Assembly (NCBI GenBank): GCA_039619475.1
Contig: CM077115.1
Location: forward strand, 398,942,557-399,006,556
Direction of reading: 5' to 3'
Origin: Icerya purchasi
Taxonomy: Eukaryota > Arthropoda > Insecta > Hemiptera > Monophlebidae
DNA: 64,000 bases
Shown piece by piece: positions 1-10,590 of the stretch. Each line of letters opens with the position of its first letter. Position 1 is the stretch's first letter. The notes below the pieces were generated by a model. That model ran no database searches. It was given only the letters and a program-made list of their open reading frames with translations, and had not been told where the DNA came from. The position numbers and the translations under genes were made by a program.

Positions 1-247
1 TTCAATAAATCTGAATGAGAGCAGTTTATTTATTGCTATCATGATTTTAGGTTATCACTGTTATTATTATGAATTTATCAAAAACTTTCATATAGTACGT
101 GCACTATAGGCTCATAACAATGAGAATAAATTTATTGTAATATTAAACACTACAAAATATCATTAAAATGATGTTCTAAAAAACATATTTAAAACGTAAA
201 ACTAATAAAAATACTTCAAACGAGTTAAAAACAAAAAAAATCATTAC

Positions 248-390
248 TTTCAATTTTTTGACTAAACTTTCGATCGCTCGTTTCGAAAATGATTCTGATT
301 CCCAGCCTTGACGATGGCACATCAAACTATGCACAATGCTAAGGCAAGCATCTGCAGATGTAGGAGCTGACATAGGTGCCAGTTCTCTGA
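248..390 (-). CDS. Med: Medea (Co-Smad, Smad4) first coding exon, partial gene
   Basis: The ATG is at 373 and 42 codons are read to 248, followed by a GTAATG donor. Upstream, a TTTTTTATAG acceptor at 391-400 leaves 17 leader bases in the same exon, so a further 5' exon is expected at higher coordinates. The peptide contains [16 protein letters not shown] and [12 protein letters not shown], the N-terminal start of the MH1 DNA-binding domain of Smad4/Medea, the common-mediator Smad of TGF-beta/BMP signalling, which carries R-Smads to DNA in the nucleus. The family reads on with a lysine-rich stretch, and the phase-0 donor after LK is consistent with that. The next exon is not within bases 1-247 and must lie off the window. 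Odd points: Trp at residue 24 where the family has Gly (QGGES), and Ser for Ala at residue 30 (FAK). Each could be a single G-to-T change. It could be a diverged paralogue or a duplicated exon rather than the main gene, but the splice signals look intact. Confidence 0.82.
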
Positions 391-759
391 CTATAAAAAA
401 TAAATAAGAATAAATTAACCAAAAGGTATTTTAAAAAATGCATATTTTTTACATATAAAGAAAAAGATGAAAAGAAAATAGAGAGGTTATATTACATTAG
501 TTAATATGGCACGAGAGCTCCAAGATTATAATCAGTCAGTTAAGCTAAAAATTTAGCATACAGTCTTACACCGCAAGAATATCTTATTGCGAAATCTAAT
601 TAATTTTACCTATTTTATCCGTAACTATTTTATGTGTATTACGCTACTCGTATTCATCAGATCAGTGCGATTTTGAACTTCTTATTTCTAGTACCGACAT
701 TAACATTAAATGTATTATAAGGGGAAACGTGAATTTAGTATAGGAGGTATTTCCAAATC
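391..759. other. Medea upstream intron, nothing recognised
   Basis: This is AT-rich sequence directly upstream (minus-strand sense) of the Medea exon. No reading frame or repeat end was recognised. It is inferred to be the intron between a 5' leader exon and the first coding exon. Confidence 0.4.
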
Positions 760-1128
760 GAGATAACTGGCAGAACAATTATGGTGGGGCTACAATTCTT
801 ATTAAGAATAATACACAACATAATCTGATTTCAATTAACCTAACGAACTCTTATAATAACACAAGATCTAATGCGGTATGTATTTTAGCTAATTATAAAA
901 ATATTACTGGCAAAAATTTCGATTCCTTAATTATCCCCAATAATATAGTTTAACCTCTCATTCCATCGTTTTAGGCGGTGATTTTAATTCGATTGTGGGG
1001 ATACGACTCCAACGAAAGCAAAAAAAGAGGCTGTAATAAAAGTCCTTCCTAACTCATATTTATGTCTATTAAATGATAATAACAGTACTAGAATAAATAA
1101 TCCACGTATAAATAACAATGCTCTAGAG
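760..1128 (+). pseudogene. LINE remnant, endonuclease segment
   Basis: Plus-strand conceptual translation over about 780-1000 gives YGGATILIKNNTQHNLI and, after a frame change, GGDFNSIVG. These are typical of the apurinic-like endonuclease domain of Jockey/I/R1-type non-LTR retrotransposons. The frame is broken by stops. The 3' side ends abruptly at the hAT insertion (8-bp target copy at 1121-1128) and the LINE resumes after 2607. It lies antisense in the presumed Medea 5' intron. The clade is not resolved. Confidence 0.6.
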
Positions 1129-2599
1129 CAGAGTTTCCCAACCTTTTCTTCATCGAGCCTCCCCAAATTATAAATAACATTTTTCCTTAATTTTTTCATT
1201 AAAAAAAAAAAAAACGCACATTGTTTTAATGATATTTATTTTAATACTAAGTTGTAGAAAATAAACTTTAACCAAATGTAAAACGTTTTTATCGAAATAA
1301 TTTATTATAATTAAAGTACTAATGAGATACTTGAGCTTGCATGTTCTGCACCAGTTGGTTGATACTAGGTTCAGTCTTTACCAGAGCTATCGTCAGGTCG
1401 CTATCGACAGCAAGACGATTTCGCTGCTTAGTTTTAATTAAAACCAAAGCTGAAAACCGTGTTCTACATAAGTGTAAGTCGAAGACAAAGGAACAAATAT
1501 TCCCAAAGCAAGAGAGGCAACTTTGGAATTAACAAGAAATCGTTTGATCCAAAATTTCTCCAATGTCAAGAGATGAAAGTCATCTTTCGTTGTCGAATCA
1601 ACCTTCATTTCTAGAAATTCTTTCTGAACTTGTTCTGGTAATTATAAGACATCAACAACAAATGAGTTTCTGGTCATGTGACATATTGGTGACTCTGAAT
1701 TAATGTCTCGATAGTATCGGTGAAATTCGTTTTCCGGCGCTTGCAAATGAGTTTATATTTCAACTTTGAAATCTTCGTCCAGTTTTTTATTATTAATTGC
1801 TTTGAATAGTCGAGAAAAAGATATTATTACATTTTCAGCAGATATCTTTTGATTCCAAAGTTGAAGCTTAGATATGAACCCTTGAATATGATCATAGTTA
1901 CTTATTACAGTGCCGTTTCTGCCATGACGCTTCAAGTTTAGCTGATTAAAGGCATCAAATATATCAGTTAAATAGGTCAACCTCCATTGAAATTGTTCAC
2001 TGTTGAATATTTGCAAAAAATCTCTTTTTTTCTTTGAACTCAAGAAAGAGGTGACCTCTTCTTTCAATTCATAAAGGCGAGACAACATATTGCCCTTAAA
2101 CAACCAGCGTACTTCTGTGTGAAATAGGACTCTGTGATCAGAATCAAGATCCTCGCAAAGTAAACTAAATAGTCGACTGTTCAAAGCGCTCTTGATGAAG
2201 TTTACGAAAGTCCAATGAGTTTATTCCAATCCAAATCATTTTTTTTGATGAAATCAGATATTGATTAAATATATCTTCAGATTTAGTGCCTGCTGTCAAA
2301 GATTGGGGATATAAAATCTCTTCTTCAATGTGATCTTCACTGACGTAATTAACAAAAACTATTAACTGTGCACAATTAACAATATCCGTGGATTCATCGC
2401 AACTAATGCAAAAAATTGTGATAATTTTACTTTGTTGATTATTTGTGAAAATTTTTAGATGCCTAAGAGGTCATTTTCGGAGGTATGTCACATTATTTAT
2501 TGAACACTCCTCACCCGATCTTTAATTTACGCACTAAATTAATTTTTTTTTCACGCCTCCCTTGACATCTCTCTATGCCCCCCTGATTAGGAACTCCTG
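1129..2599 (-). mobile_element. hAT DNA transposon, 1471 bp, with 8-bp target duplication
   Basis: The element is flanked by identical 8-bp copies of CTCTAGAG at 1121-1128 and 2600-2607, as hAT elements make. Terminal inverted repeats begin CAGAGTTTCCCAACC on the left and, on the reverse strand, CAGGAGTTCCTAATC on the right (11 of 15 match). The minus strand carries broken transposase. The palindromic target CTCTAGAG fits the hAT preference for a central TA. It is inserted in a LINE remnant, so it is younger than that LINE. It is shorter than an autonomous hAT (usually over 2.5 kb) and has stops, so it is non-autonomous now. Confidence 0.88.
1335..2490 (-). pseudogene. hAT transposase remnant (ZBED5/SCAND3-like)
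   Basis: The longest open piece is 1753..2184 (143 codons), with NSRLFSLLCEDLDSDH and VLFHTEVRWLFKGNMLSRLYEL, the segment around the conserved HTEVRWLS of hAT transposases related to the domesticated ZBED5/FAM200 genes. Upstream on the same strand (about 2260-2480) are CDESTDIVNCAQLIVFVNYV and then EEEILYPQSL, the start of the catalytic core with its DESTD. Downstream near 1340-1460 are SALVLIKTKQRNRL and ALVKTEPSINQLV, the C-terminal dimerisation region. The parts lie in different frames with stops between them. No N-terminal BED finger was found. This is inactive transposon sequence and not a host gene. Confidence 0.8.
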
Positions 2600-2607
2600 C
2601 TCTAGAG

Positions 2608-3230
2608 CTTTCTGTTGTATCCTTCGATACATATTTAAATTGCACTTGAAAAATAATTCACTGTTGTTTGGTTAATGCCATAACGTACATGTAAAAAATG
2701 AACAGCATAACTTGAAAAGATGGAAATTTAACGAGAGTGGCTGGAGTAAAATTACAAATATAATGGAACAAAAAATTGGTAGCGTGATAAATGCAATTTC
2801 CTCTCTGCAAAAATAAGGAAATTTTTCATAGGACGTTGATTTCGGCATTAGATCGCTCTACGCGTCCGAAGTCACATTAGTTGGATAAACAAATTTCTGT
2901 ACCACGTGAAATAAGAATGCAGCTCGAAAATTAACTAAAGGAATTTAGCATTAAGGAAATTCTGTACAATTAGAACAATGGAATTATATCTTGAGTCCAG
3001 AAGAGAAGCCACTACTACCAAGAATTTTTTTAAGAAATCAAAAAGATTAGCTTGCTTGAGATACTGTGGAAAATTCAAAAAAACTCGCATTGATCAGTGA
3101 AATATGGTCACTAGTTAAGCGATTTAAAAATAAGGGCCATCAATTTATTCTACCAGAAGATGGCAGCTAGTCCAAAGGTTTACTACATTGGTTGCGCCGT
3201 CTTATATCCTCTTAACCGAAGAAGTCAATG
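2608..3230 (+). pseudogene. LINE remnant, linker after endonuclease
   Basis: This is the continuation of the LINE split by the hAT element. Translated pieces include KRWKFNESGWSKITNIMEQ, KKSKRLAWEILWKIQ (partly frame-shifted) and IWSLVKRFKNKGHQF. They match the layout of the region between endonuclease and reverse transcriptase in Jockey/I-type LINEs, where a basic 'W..f' segment is followed by a 'W..ikrfkg' motif. Many stops and shifts show old decay. The reverse-transcriptase core is missing. The Harbinger fragment follows. Confidence 0.5.
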
Positions 3231-3424
3231 AAATAGATAACATTATTCGTAATAACGAAATGCATCTTTTAAACAGTCTTATTACAATTAGAGAGTATAC
3301 CGCAACTATGGTATTTAGACCTGCTCTCATTCACCTTGGATCAGGAAATCGCAATTGATAGTATTGAAACGGGAGAGTTTGGTGATTAATGCTCGGATGC
3401 TGACTCTCAAGATTAAACACCTAT

Positions 3425-3762
3425 TAATCAGGCCGAAGAAATATTTTCAGGAATCAGTTCGTCTAAAGATTGCGCCCAAATCCCCGTCAGGTATTGCAAG
3501 TTTTCGTACCATCTTCTTGTAGCTAGGAACGTTAACGTAGCTATCAAACGTTCTTCTGCTGATATGACTTCTCTCACAACTGTATGTTTCTTTGTTAAAT
3601 TACTTCTTAGTAAAGATAATAAACAATTAAACGCATTTGAATGAATATTTTCTAAAATCATGAGGATCATTCTCTTTGATTTCTTTTAGTAAAGGCAAGT
3701 GACTTCGCTTGTTTAATCCATCTTGTACGTTTTTGAGCTGCATTATTCATAGTATAAGAAAA
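3425..3762 (-). pseudogene. PIF-Harbinger transposase fragment
   Basis: The minus-strand frame at 3428..3670 encodes LTKKHTVVREVISAEERLIA and then TLTFLATRRWYENLQYL. This resembles the segment just ahead of the DDE nuclease of Harbinger transposases (AIS-EERLAVTLRFLATG...S.QYLF). An out-of-frame start, MNNAAQKRTRWIKQ, lies upstream near 3760. There is no catalytic triad and I could not fix the ends. It interrupts the LINE remnant. Confidence 0.6.
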
Positions 3763-4026
3763 TCACGTTTGTGTTACCGTCTTTTTATACAACTTGAAAA
3801 TCACAAATTTAATATAAAACTATTAAACTTGCCAATTTTTACAACGGTTAGAGGTCAAATAAACGCGCGGAATTGACTGCAAGTTTTCGCCACTAACATG
3901 CAGTTAAGTCGGTACAGTTCCAGCTTAAAAGGTTTTCCCGCAAGTTTACTTTTCATCGTTAATAAAAAGCGGCAATTCTGACTTGCACGGTTATTTATAG
4001 AGACTGAGTTGGTAGAAGAGCGTTGA

Positions 4027-4915
4027 ATGCCACTTACAATACAGATAGAAGATAATAAAGTGTATATAATAAATAATGAAATAAATAATGAAATAAATAA
4101 CGTACAATCTGAAGAACTGCTACGAAATTGTTACATCGGTTACGAATATTTACATACTGATCGGTCAGTGGACAAGGTAAGAGGCATTTATTTGGCGGAT
4201 TTTTACTATAATAATTTGCAGATTACCAGGATGTGTGTGATTTACGTTTTTTCGTGATCGAACCATATGCGACATTTTTGGCTTTGGAATGTCAGAGAAA
4301 TCGAAAAAATCGGAAGAATTTAATCCTGTCAGATTCGCAGGCTAGTTTGTTAAAATTGAAAAATACAAATCTAAAAAAAGCACATAATACTGAAACAAAA
4401 AGTAGGAAATTGGTGACTAGATTACATAAACAAAACAATATAGTTAAATTCAAGCGAATTCCTGTACACAGAGGAATCAAGGGTAATGAAACAGTAGTGT
4501 AAAATAGAGGGATATAGATTTAAGTTTATTAAGTTAAACTGGAAGGAATTTGTGTCTCATATAAGAGAAAAATTAGCCAGAAGATAAAGCACGGAGATTA
4601 AGAACAGCAGTGAAATTAAAGGTAAAAAATATTACTCCATTAGAACAAGATCGAGAAGGATCCACGGTTCAAGGGAAAAAATTTGAGCGAGATTATATCA
4701 GTACAATCTGTCGAGTAAGCCTGGATCATCACTGGACGCAAATACACTTAGCAAGGTTAGGAATAATAAATAGTTATAACTATGTTGAATGTGAATTGGA
4801 AGGGTCGATTGAACGTGCGTTGTGGAAGTGTGACAGGTTTAGCAGGGAAAGAGGATTAGTGAAAGGAATTTTAAACAAATTTTACGCAGATGTTATATCT
4901 GAAAACCGCTAATGC
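4027..4915 (+). pseudogene. LINE remnant, RNase H and C-terminal segment
   Basis: Around 4310-4500 the plus strand reads ILSDSQASLLKL and then FKRIPVHRGIKGNETV, the hallmark of the LINE-encoded RNase H domain (SDSqaal...W.PgH.Gi.GNE.aD). At 4610..4912, VSLDHHWTQIHLARLGI and ERALWKCDRFSRERG match the post-RNase-H tail, where a 'C..e..eh.lf.CprF...R' pattern is usual. An in-frame AATAAATAATGA repeat at 4070-4100 expands an Asn/Glu tract. It is probably the 3' part of the same copy as at 760-1128. RNase H points to the I/Outcast/R1 branch. Confidence 0.6.
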
Positions 4916-5603
4916 TGAAATATAAGAAGGGACAAGTAACTCTTTGGATCTGGGTAGATTGGCAAAGGGTGAGAGCCGGGCCAAAAAAAAAGGGGGATTT
5001 TAAAAGAGAGATTTCTGATCGATTATCGAATTTCGTATAAAAATTTAATTTTACAGATTAACAATTTCGACTAAACAAAATAATTAACTTATAAAATGCA
5101 TTAAGTAGAATCAACGAACCAGTGCTGCACCAAAAATTGTTATCACGTCAACGGAATAATTTAACAAAAAATCTAATCTTACATACAGCGCGATGAAAAA
5201 TTAGATAACAAACATGGTTTTTAATACAAGAGTTGCTCGTAAAAAAGGGCACTTAAATGATATCAATCAATCAATCAAAACAAAATAAAAAAAATAAATT
5301 TTATTCAAATTTATTTAAAATAATAAAAAGGCTTGTAATTTTTGCCGATAAAAGCAAATCCAACTTTTAAGAACGATGGGCACTAAAGAGTTCGAAGAAA
5401 CTGAAATTTGGACTATCACAAAAATAACATACGAGTCTAGGGTTATATAGCGACTTCGGTAGCTGTCGAATTAGTGTTATGAAAAAATAGATTCAAATTA
5501 CAGCAATATATCATAACAATTATTCGAAAGTTCCAAAAATGAAGTCCAAAACATTTTTACATGTTTTATGAAGATAACTATCAAAAACATAAAACAAATA
5601 ATA
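4916..5603. other. AT-rich spacer, nothing recognised
   Basis: This stretch lies between the LINE remnant and the mariner element. No reading frame, repeat end or RNA gene was recognised. Confidence 0.4.
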
Positions 5604-6872
5604 CGAGGGTTGATCAATAAGTACCCGTGTTAGAAATAAAAACGTAATTTTTTTCACTATTTTTATTTTTCAACGCAGTCTCCTTTTAGGTCTATACACT
5701 TTTCCCAACGTCGGGGCCATTTGTTTAACCCCTCCAAAAAATATACGATTTTTCAAACTCACCAAAATACGCTTCGGTCTCGGCGATAACCTCTTCATTT
5801 GAGCTGAATTTTTTTCCTCCGAGCCATGTTTTCAAGTTAGGGACCAGATGAAAGTCGCAGGGTGCCAGGTCGAGTGAGCAAAGTGGGCAATTCGTAGCGC
5901 AGTTCGTGCAATTGAAAATGAATGTGCTGGTGCATTATCGTGATGAAAAAGGACTTTTTTCTTCGCCAAATGGGGCCGTGTCTCCTTCAATTTCTTATCA
6001 AATCTACCCAATAACTCATTGTAGTATCGCCCTGTGATTGTTTTTCCTTTCTACAGAAAGTCCATGAGGATTATTCCTTTGGAATCCCAAAAAATCGTGG
6101 CCATAACCTTTCCAGCTGATGGAACCGCTTTTGCCTTCTTCCGCACAGATTCACCCGGAAAAATCCATTGTTTTGACTGTCTCTTGGTCTCTGGCATGTA
6201 ATAATGTATCCAGGTTTGATCAACACTGAAGACTCGACATAAAAAATCCTGTGGATTTCGCTTAAAGCGATCCAAACACTGCTTCGAAACTGTTATTCGT
6301 ACCCGCTTGTTGTCCACCGTGAGCAATCGTGGCACCCATCGGGCCGACACTTTTCTCACACCTATCTTATCAGTTAAAATCTTGATTGCCTTTCCGTACG
6401 AGACACCTACGGTCTCAGCTACTTCGCGCACTTTCGTTCGGCGACCAGCGAAATTCATGTCATGGAGCTTTTCTACGATTTCCTCGATAGTCACGTCTGA
6501 CGGGCGTCCTGGCCGTTCTTCATCAAAAACAGTTGTACGACCACGCTTAAACTCGTTAAACCAATATCTCACGGTTGTCATAGACGGTGAAAGATCCCCA
6601 CAGACAGAATCCAATTTCACTTTTACTTCTTCGCATGTTTTTCCATCCAAAAATAAAAAACGAATTACGGATCGACATTGCTCTTCTTCCATTTTATCAG
6701 GAAATACGAAATACGTGCGATACAACTGGCTGTCACAAGAAAACTAACCTATGAATTAATCTGAAATTCAGCATGATGTCGTCTAATAGACTACAGTGCA
6801 CGATGGTAATGTCAATTTCACTCACCGGCGCCATTTGTTATCAAACACGGGTACTTATTGATCACTCTTTCG
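5604..6872 (-). mobile_element. Mariner element, 1269 bp, TA-flanked
   Basis: Both ends carry the inverted repeat GATCAATAAGTACCCGTGTT (left 5612-5631, inverted copy at 6842-6863), preceded by CGAGGGTT on the left and CGAAAGAGT on the right. TA dinucleotides at 5602-5603 and 6873-6874 are the target duplication. The length matches a full mariner (about 1.3 kb). It encodes a broken transposase on the minus strand. It sits between the Medea exon and the MADF-BESS gene. Confidence 0.9.
5670..6725 (-). pseudogene. Mariner transposase, broken
   Basis: The open frame 6725..6051 (224 codons) holds the paired helix-turn-helix region (MTTVRYWFNEFKRG, DEERPGRPSDVTIEE) and the start of the catalytic domain with the first Asp in SVDQTWIHYYMPETK. 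The likely true start is the Met of MEEEQCRSVIRFLF. A stop replaces the residue after MDFL, ahead of KGKTITGRYYNELL. The second Asp is visible in VLFHHDNAPAH, and the third region (LDLAPCDFHL, NLKTWLGG) follows in another frame. So at least one nonsense change and one frameshift break a DD34D mariner transposase of about 345 aa. The layout is clear and the enzyme is inactive. Confidence 0.88.
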
Positions 6873-6874
6873 TA

Positions 6875-9800
6875 CATCACTGTAGTTGTTCTACAACTGT
6901 CTAAAAGCGCTTGAAACGCCACACTAAAGTCTTGACATTAACCATATCAAACATGCTTGAGATCATTTAGACTGAAGGTTTTTCAAAAAACTATTTGTAA
7001 TAAAAATTTAGCTAAAAGAAATAATTCGAGAAGAATGGATCAATATTAATACGGAATGTACGAAAAAAATGATTAAATCCTTGCCTAAAAGCCTAAGAGG
7101 TTTTAGGTGCAATGAACAAAAATGAAAGCAGCTAAATAAATATTAAAATCTGTATATTGTCTCTATTTCATTTTGTTTATTTTTATTGTATCCGAATATT
7201 AGGTAACGCAAAAATCGGCGGTGTTGTTCTTTTAATTACTTTGGTTTAATTTTATTTGAAACATTATTTCTTTTACAGAATTATTTTTACGGACATTATG
7301 TAACATTATTTTATTATTAAAAAACTTTACCTATTTTTAACTATATTAAATTTATATTTAAAGAAAAATTACATTTATTTCTAGTATTCGAATATTAAAG
7401 TAGCTCGATGCATACATTTGCGTATATTTCGAATAGAAGTGGAAAAATATTAAGGAACATGTGTATAATTAATTTTTAAAAAATATTAAAAAACATTTTG
7501 GATGTATTATAATAATATAACATTAAGCAGTTTAAAAACTGACTAATCTAATTAATTTTATCACAATCCTTCATCATACACCATATACAAAACTATATTT
7601 AGATAATCCCTATTATTTCACGTTGAACACTAGTTTGTCTACACTATCTAACGAAAAGAAATGTTTTGATTATAATTTAAAATTTCTAATAAAAATATTT
7701 TATCGTTAATTTTACATTATTGAATATCAATGCAACGTTGTGAAAATTTAAATTAGTAAAGAAATTTAAAAAAAAAAAAAAACACCATTCAAAACTACGA
7801 TTCATTTATAATTCATGCAGGGTTTAAGAATATACTTATTTATTTAAATGAAATGACCAAGATCATACATTATTTTTGTTGGGAATGTTTTAAAAATATG
7901 AAATTATCATGTTGAATAATTTTAATAAACCATATTTACGAAATGATTAAAATACAAATATCAGTCAATTATTAATATGCTGATTTAAGCTTATGCAATT
8001 ATGTATATCAATTTATCAAACAAATAATCGAAAATAAACGGAGCTTATATTTTAGAAAAATAACACGAATTAGTAGTAGCTCAACCGATGAAAAAGATCA
8101 CAAATATGGTCGCTTTTTTAAACGAGATTTCAGATATGAAGACGTAATAATGATAAGAGTTCGGTTGAACAAATATGCATTATGTTCTACAATGTATGTC
8201 GTTGCCGATGATTTAATTTAAATATTCAAATAAAAGGAAACACTGTCACCGTTTTAAAATAAATATGGATTAAATAGATTTTCTATTGTTATTCTGTGCG
8301 GAGATGATTTTATCTCATTTTCAACCTTGAAAATAATCTTTTGCTAGTTTCATCGTTAAATAAATTTTTAATGCGACCGACGAAATGGGGAAAACATTAG
8401 GATCATTTAAAAATATAAACTCTGCGCCGAAAATAAAGTCATAGTCAGATTAAAGTAGAGATGAAATATTTTCGCATAATCCCCATTCTAACTTCATCGT
8501 CCTTTAATTTTCTTTGCAGTACTATAATTTTTCGATTTTCTCATTATTTTCAATAAATTTTAAAATAGAATATCAGTTGTAACCTTCGGTAAAAACGCAG
8601 ATTTTAATTTGAGCATATTTGATATTTTATTACATTCACAACAAAAATGGGGATCAGGAATTTGCGTCTGCAATGTAGAATATGACAAAAAACGAGCATT
8701 AAATAACTGCAGTGCCTAGAATACCCTAAATTAGATATTAGCCAGATAAAGTAAATTTCTGATATGTCTTTCTTTTGTAGTCCTGTTATTGTAGCCACCC
8801 AAGTACAATGTATCCCTTGTACCCCGCATTTGGCGCAGCCCTGTTTTAATTTTACCAGTTACTTTATAGCAGATAAAGCTTAATGTTACGAAAATTTTTA
8901 AAATGACATGAAGTAGAAACAGAAAATAAACTATGTTTGGTGAATGTAGTAATCATTGAAATAGCAATTTTATTTTAATAACGCATAAATTATTTCGTTT
9001 ACAATTAACATAATTTAAAATATGCGGATATTATATGAAATATCAAACATCAATTAATTTCTTGATAATATACTTAAAATTGTAGAAAACGGTTTAGTCC
9101 ATAGTACCTAGACATTCAAAACTTTCATGCTCTGCGAAATATGATTTTAAATAAGCGATATTAATATATATAAAAATAAAATAAATTCGCAAATATATGT
9201 GTAGTACCTGTTTGGTTTTGCACCTGCATTTTTCAATCTCCTCATATCTACATCATCGACATAAATAATTAATATAGTACAAGAAAGAGAAAGAAAAAGA
9301 AGGGAAAATTACAAAAAAAAAAAAAAAGAATGAAAACAGAAGAAACGAAAAGTACCAAAACAACGCAAAAACAAAAATACTTATACACACACTAGAAACA
9401 ATAAAAACACCCGCAACCGATCAACTTTTAGCACGCACTGTTCGGAATATTGACCTTTCATACATCAATTTTGCGTCTCTCGAGTAAACGTACCTTTAAT
9501 AATTCGAACTGTAAACCTAATGCAAGTATAAATTAAATTCTTTAATTTTATTAATTTCTGTTACAAATATAATGAAACAGGGATCTTTTTTACGTTTATA
9601 AAGTGTTTAAATATTAAAGAAAAATCTAAAAGCTAACAAACTAAAGACATTATTAAAATTTTTTATATAAAAAAATGTATCGGATAATACGTTACTTCTT
9701 TTTATTAGTATTAACGGAAGTTTGGTAATTATTTCGCTAAAAAAATTTATAATACCATTATTTTTTTTTACCGATAAGAAATTAACTTTTGGCCAGTCGA

Positions 9801-10451
9801 TTACACAATTCTTTATGTGTGTCTCCAGCTTTAGATTAACTTTTCAAAAGAATTTTCGTAAACAATTGTAAATTTGCATATATGCGTATATATACTGCTA
9901 CGGTTGGATCGGTAGGATCGTAATATAAAAATATTATACTTTAATAGTACTTTTAAAAAATACGTGTAGAGGTAGAATGTTTTATGTTATAAAAAAAAAA
10001 ACCCAAATTTAAACAGTAGCTAAATGTAGTACTTATTCTTAAGTAGATTATTATTAAAATTTTAATATCAACATAATGCATAAAGTTCCTTTTTTTTTTT
10101 GAGGTAGTATGGCAGACAATAACGTAAAAAATTATGGATAACATAACGAACGTTTCGTATTAGAGAGTGGAATTTAAGGGGTTTATCGGAAAGAACATAT
10201 TTCAACGTACTGTTCGTTCGAATACAAATGAGATAATTTTTCGGTTAGAAATGACAGCTAACTTGCCATTATTAATTAGTTCTACGGTTGAACTTGCATT
10301 TTAGTCTTCGTTTAGTTTCTTATGCGTAAGGGATTCGTATTATGTTTTGCCTGTATTTTTTTTATGCAACTTTACTATAGTGATTATACATTGAACATTT
10401 TCATAATTATAGTATGATTTTATACGCTTACAGATTATTCTAAACCCTGCA
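6875..10451. other. AT-rich upstream region between Medea and the MADF-BESS gene
   Basis: These 3.6 kb hold only short frames full of A/T, with no domain, RNA gene or clear repeat end. Medea (minus) and the MADF-BESS gene (plus) are head-to-head, so promoters and untranslated exons of both may lie here. The polypyrimidine-poor sequence ending TATACGCTTACAG at 10433 could be a splice acceptor for an upstream leader exon of the MADF gene. Confidence 0.35.
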
Positions 10452-10590
10452 ATGAATGATATGAGAGAAAGACTTATTTTAGAAGTACAAAATTGTAGCG
10501 AAATATGGGATAAACAGAACAAAAATCATCATAACCGAATAATTTTAAATAAAAGATGGAAAGCGATTGCAGCAGAACTCGGATGTACAG
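10452..10590 (+). CDS. MADF-BESS protein, coding exon 1 (MADF N-terminal half)
   Basis: ATG at 10452 is followed by 46 codons and a split codon, then a GTAAAG donor at 10591. The peptide begins MNDMRERLILEVQNCSEIWD and continues to RWKAIAAELGCT. This is the first two helices of a MADF domain, a Myb/SANT-like DNA-binding fold common in insect transcription factors. The usual pattern 'LI..V...p.LWd....y....k....W..IA..lg' is visible. The phase (one base, g) fits exactly with the acceptor at 15088 to give GAA. Frame is open upstream for a few codons, so a slightly longer protein or a 5' exon is possible. ATG at 10452 is preferred because MADF domains usually start near the N-terminus. Confidence 0.85.

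Noticed and set aside
6307..6747. Plus-strand frame of 146 codons
   Set aside because: It lies antisense to the mariner transposase, whose minus-strand text is clearly recognisable.
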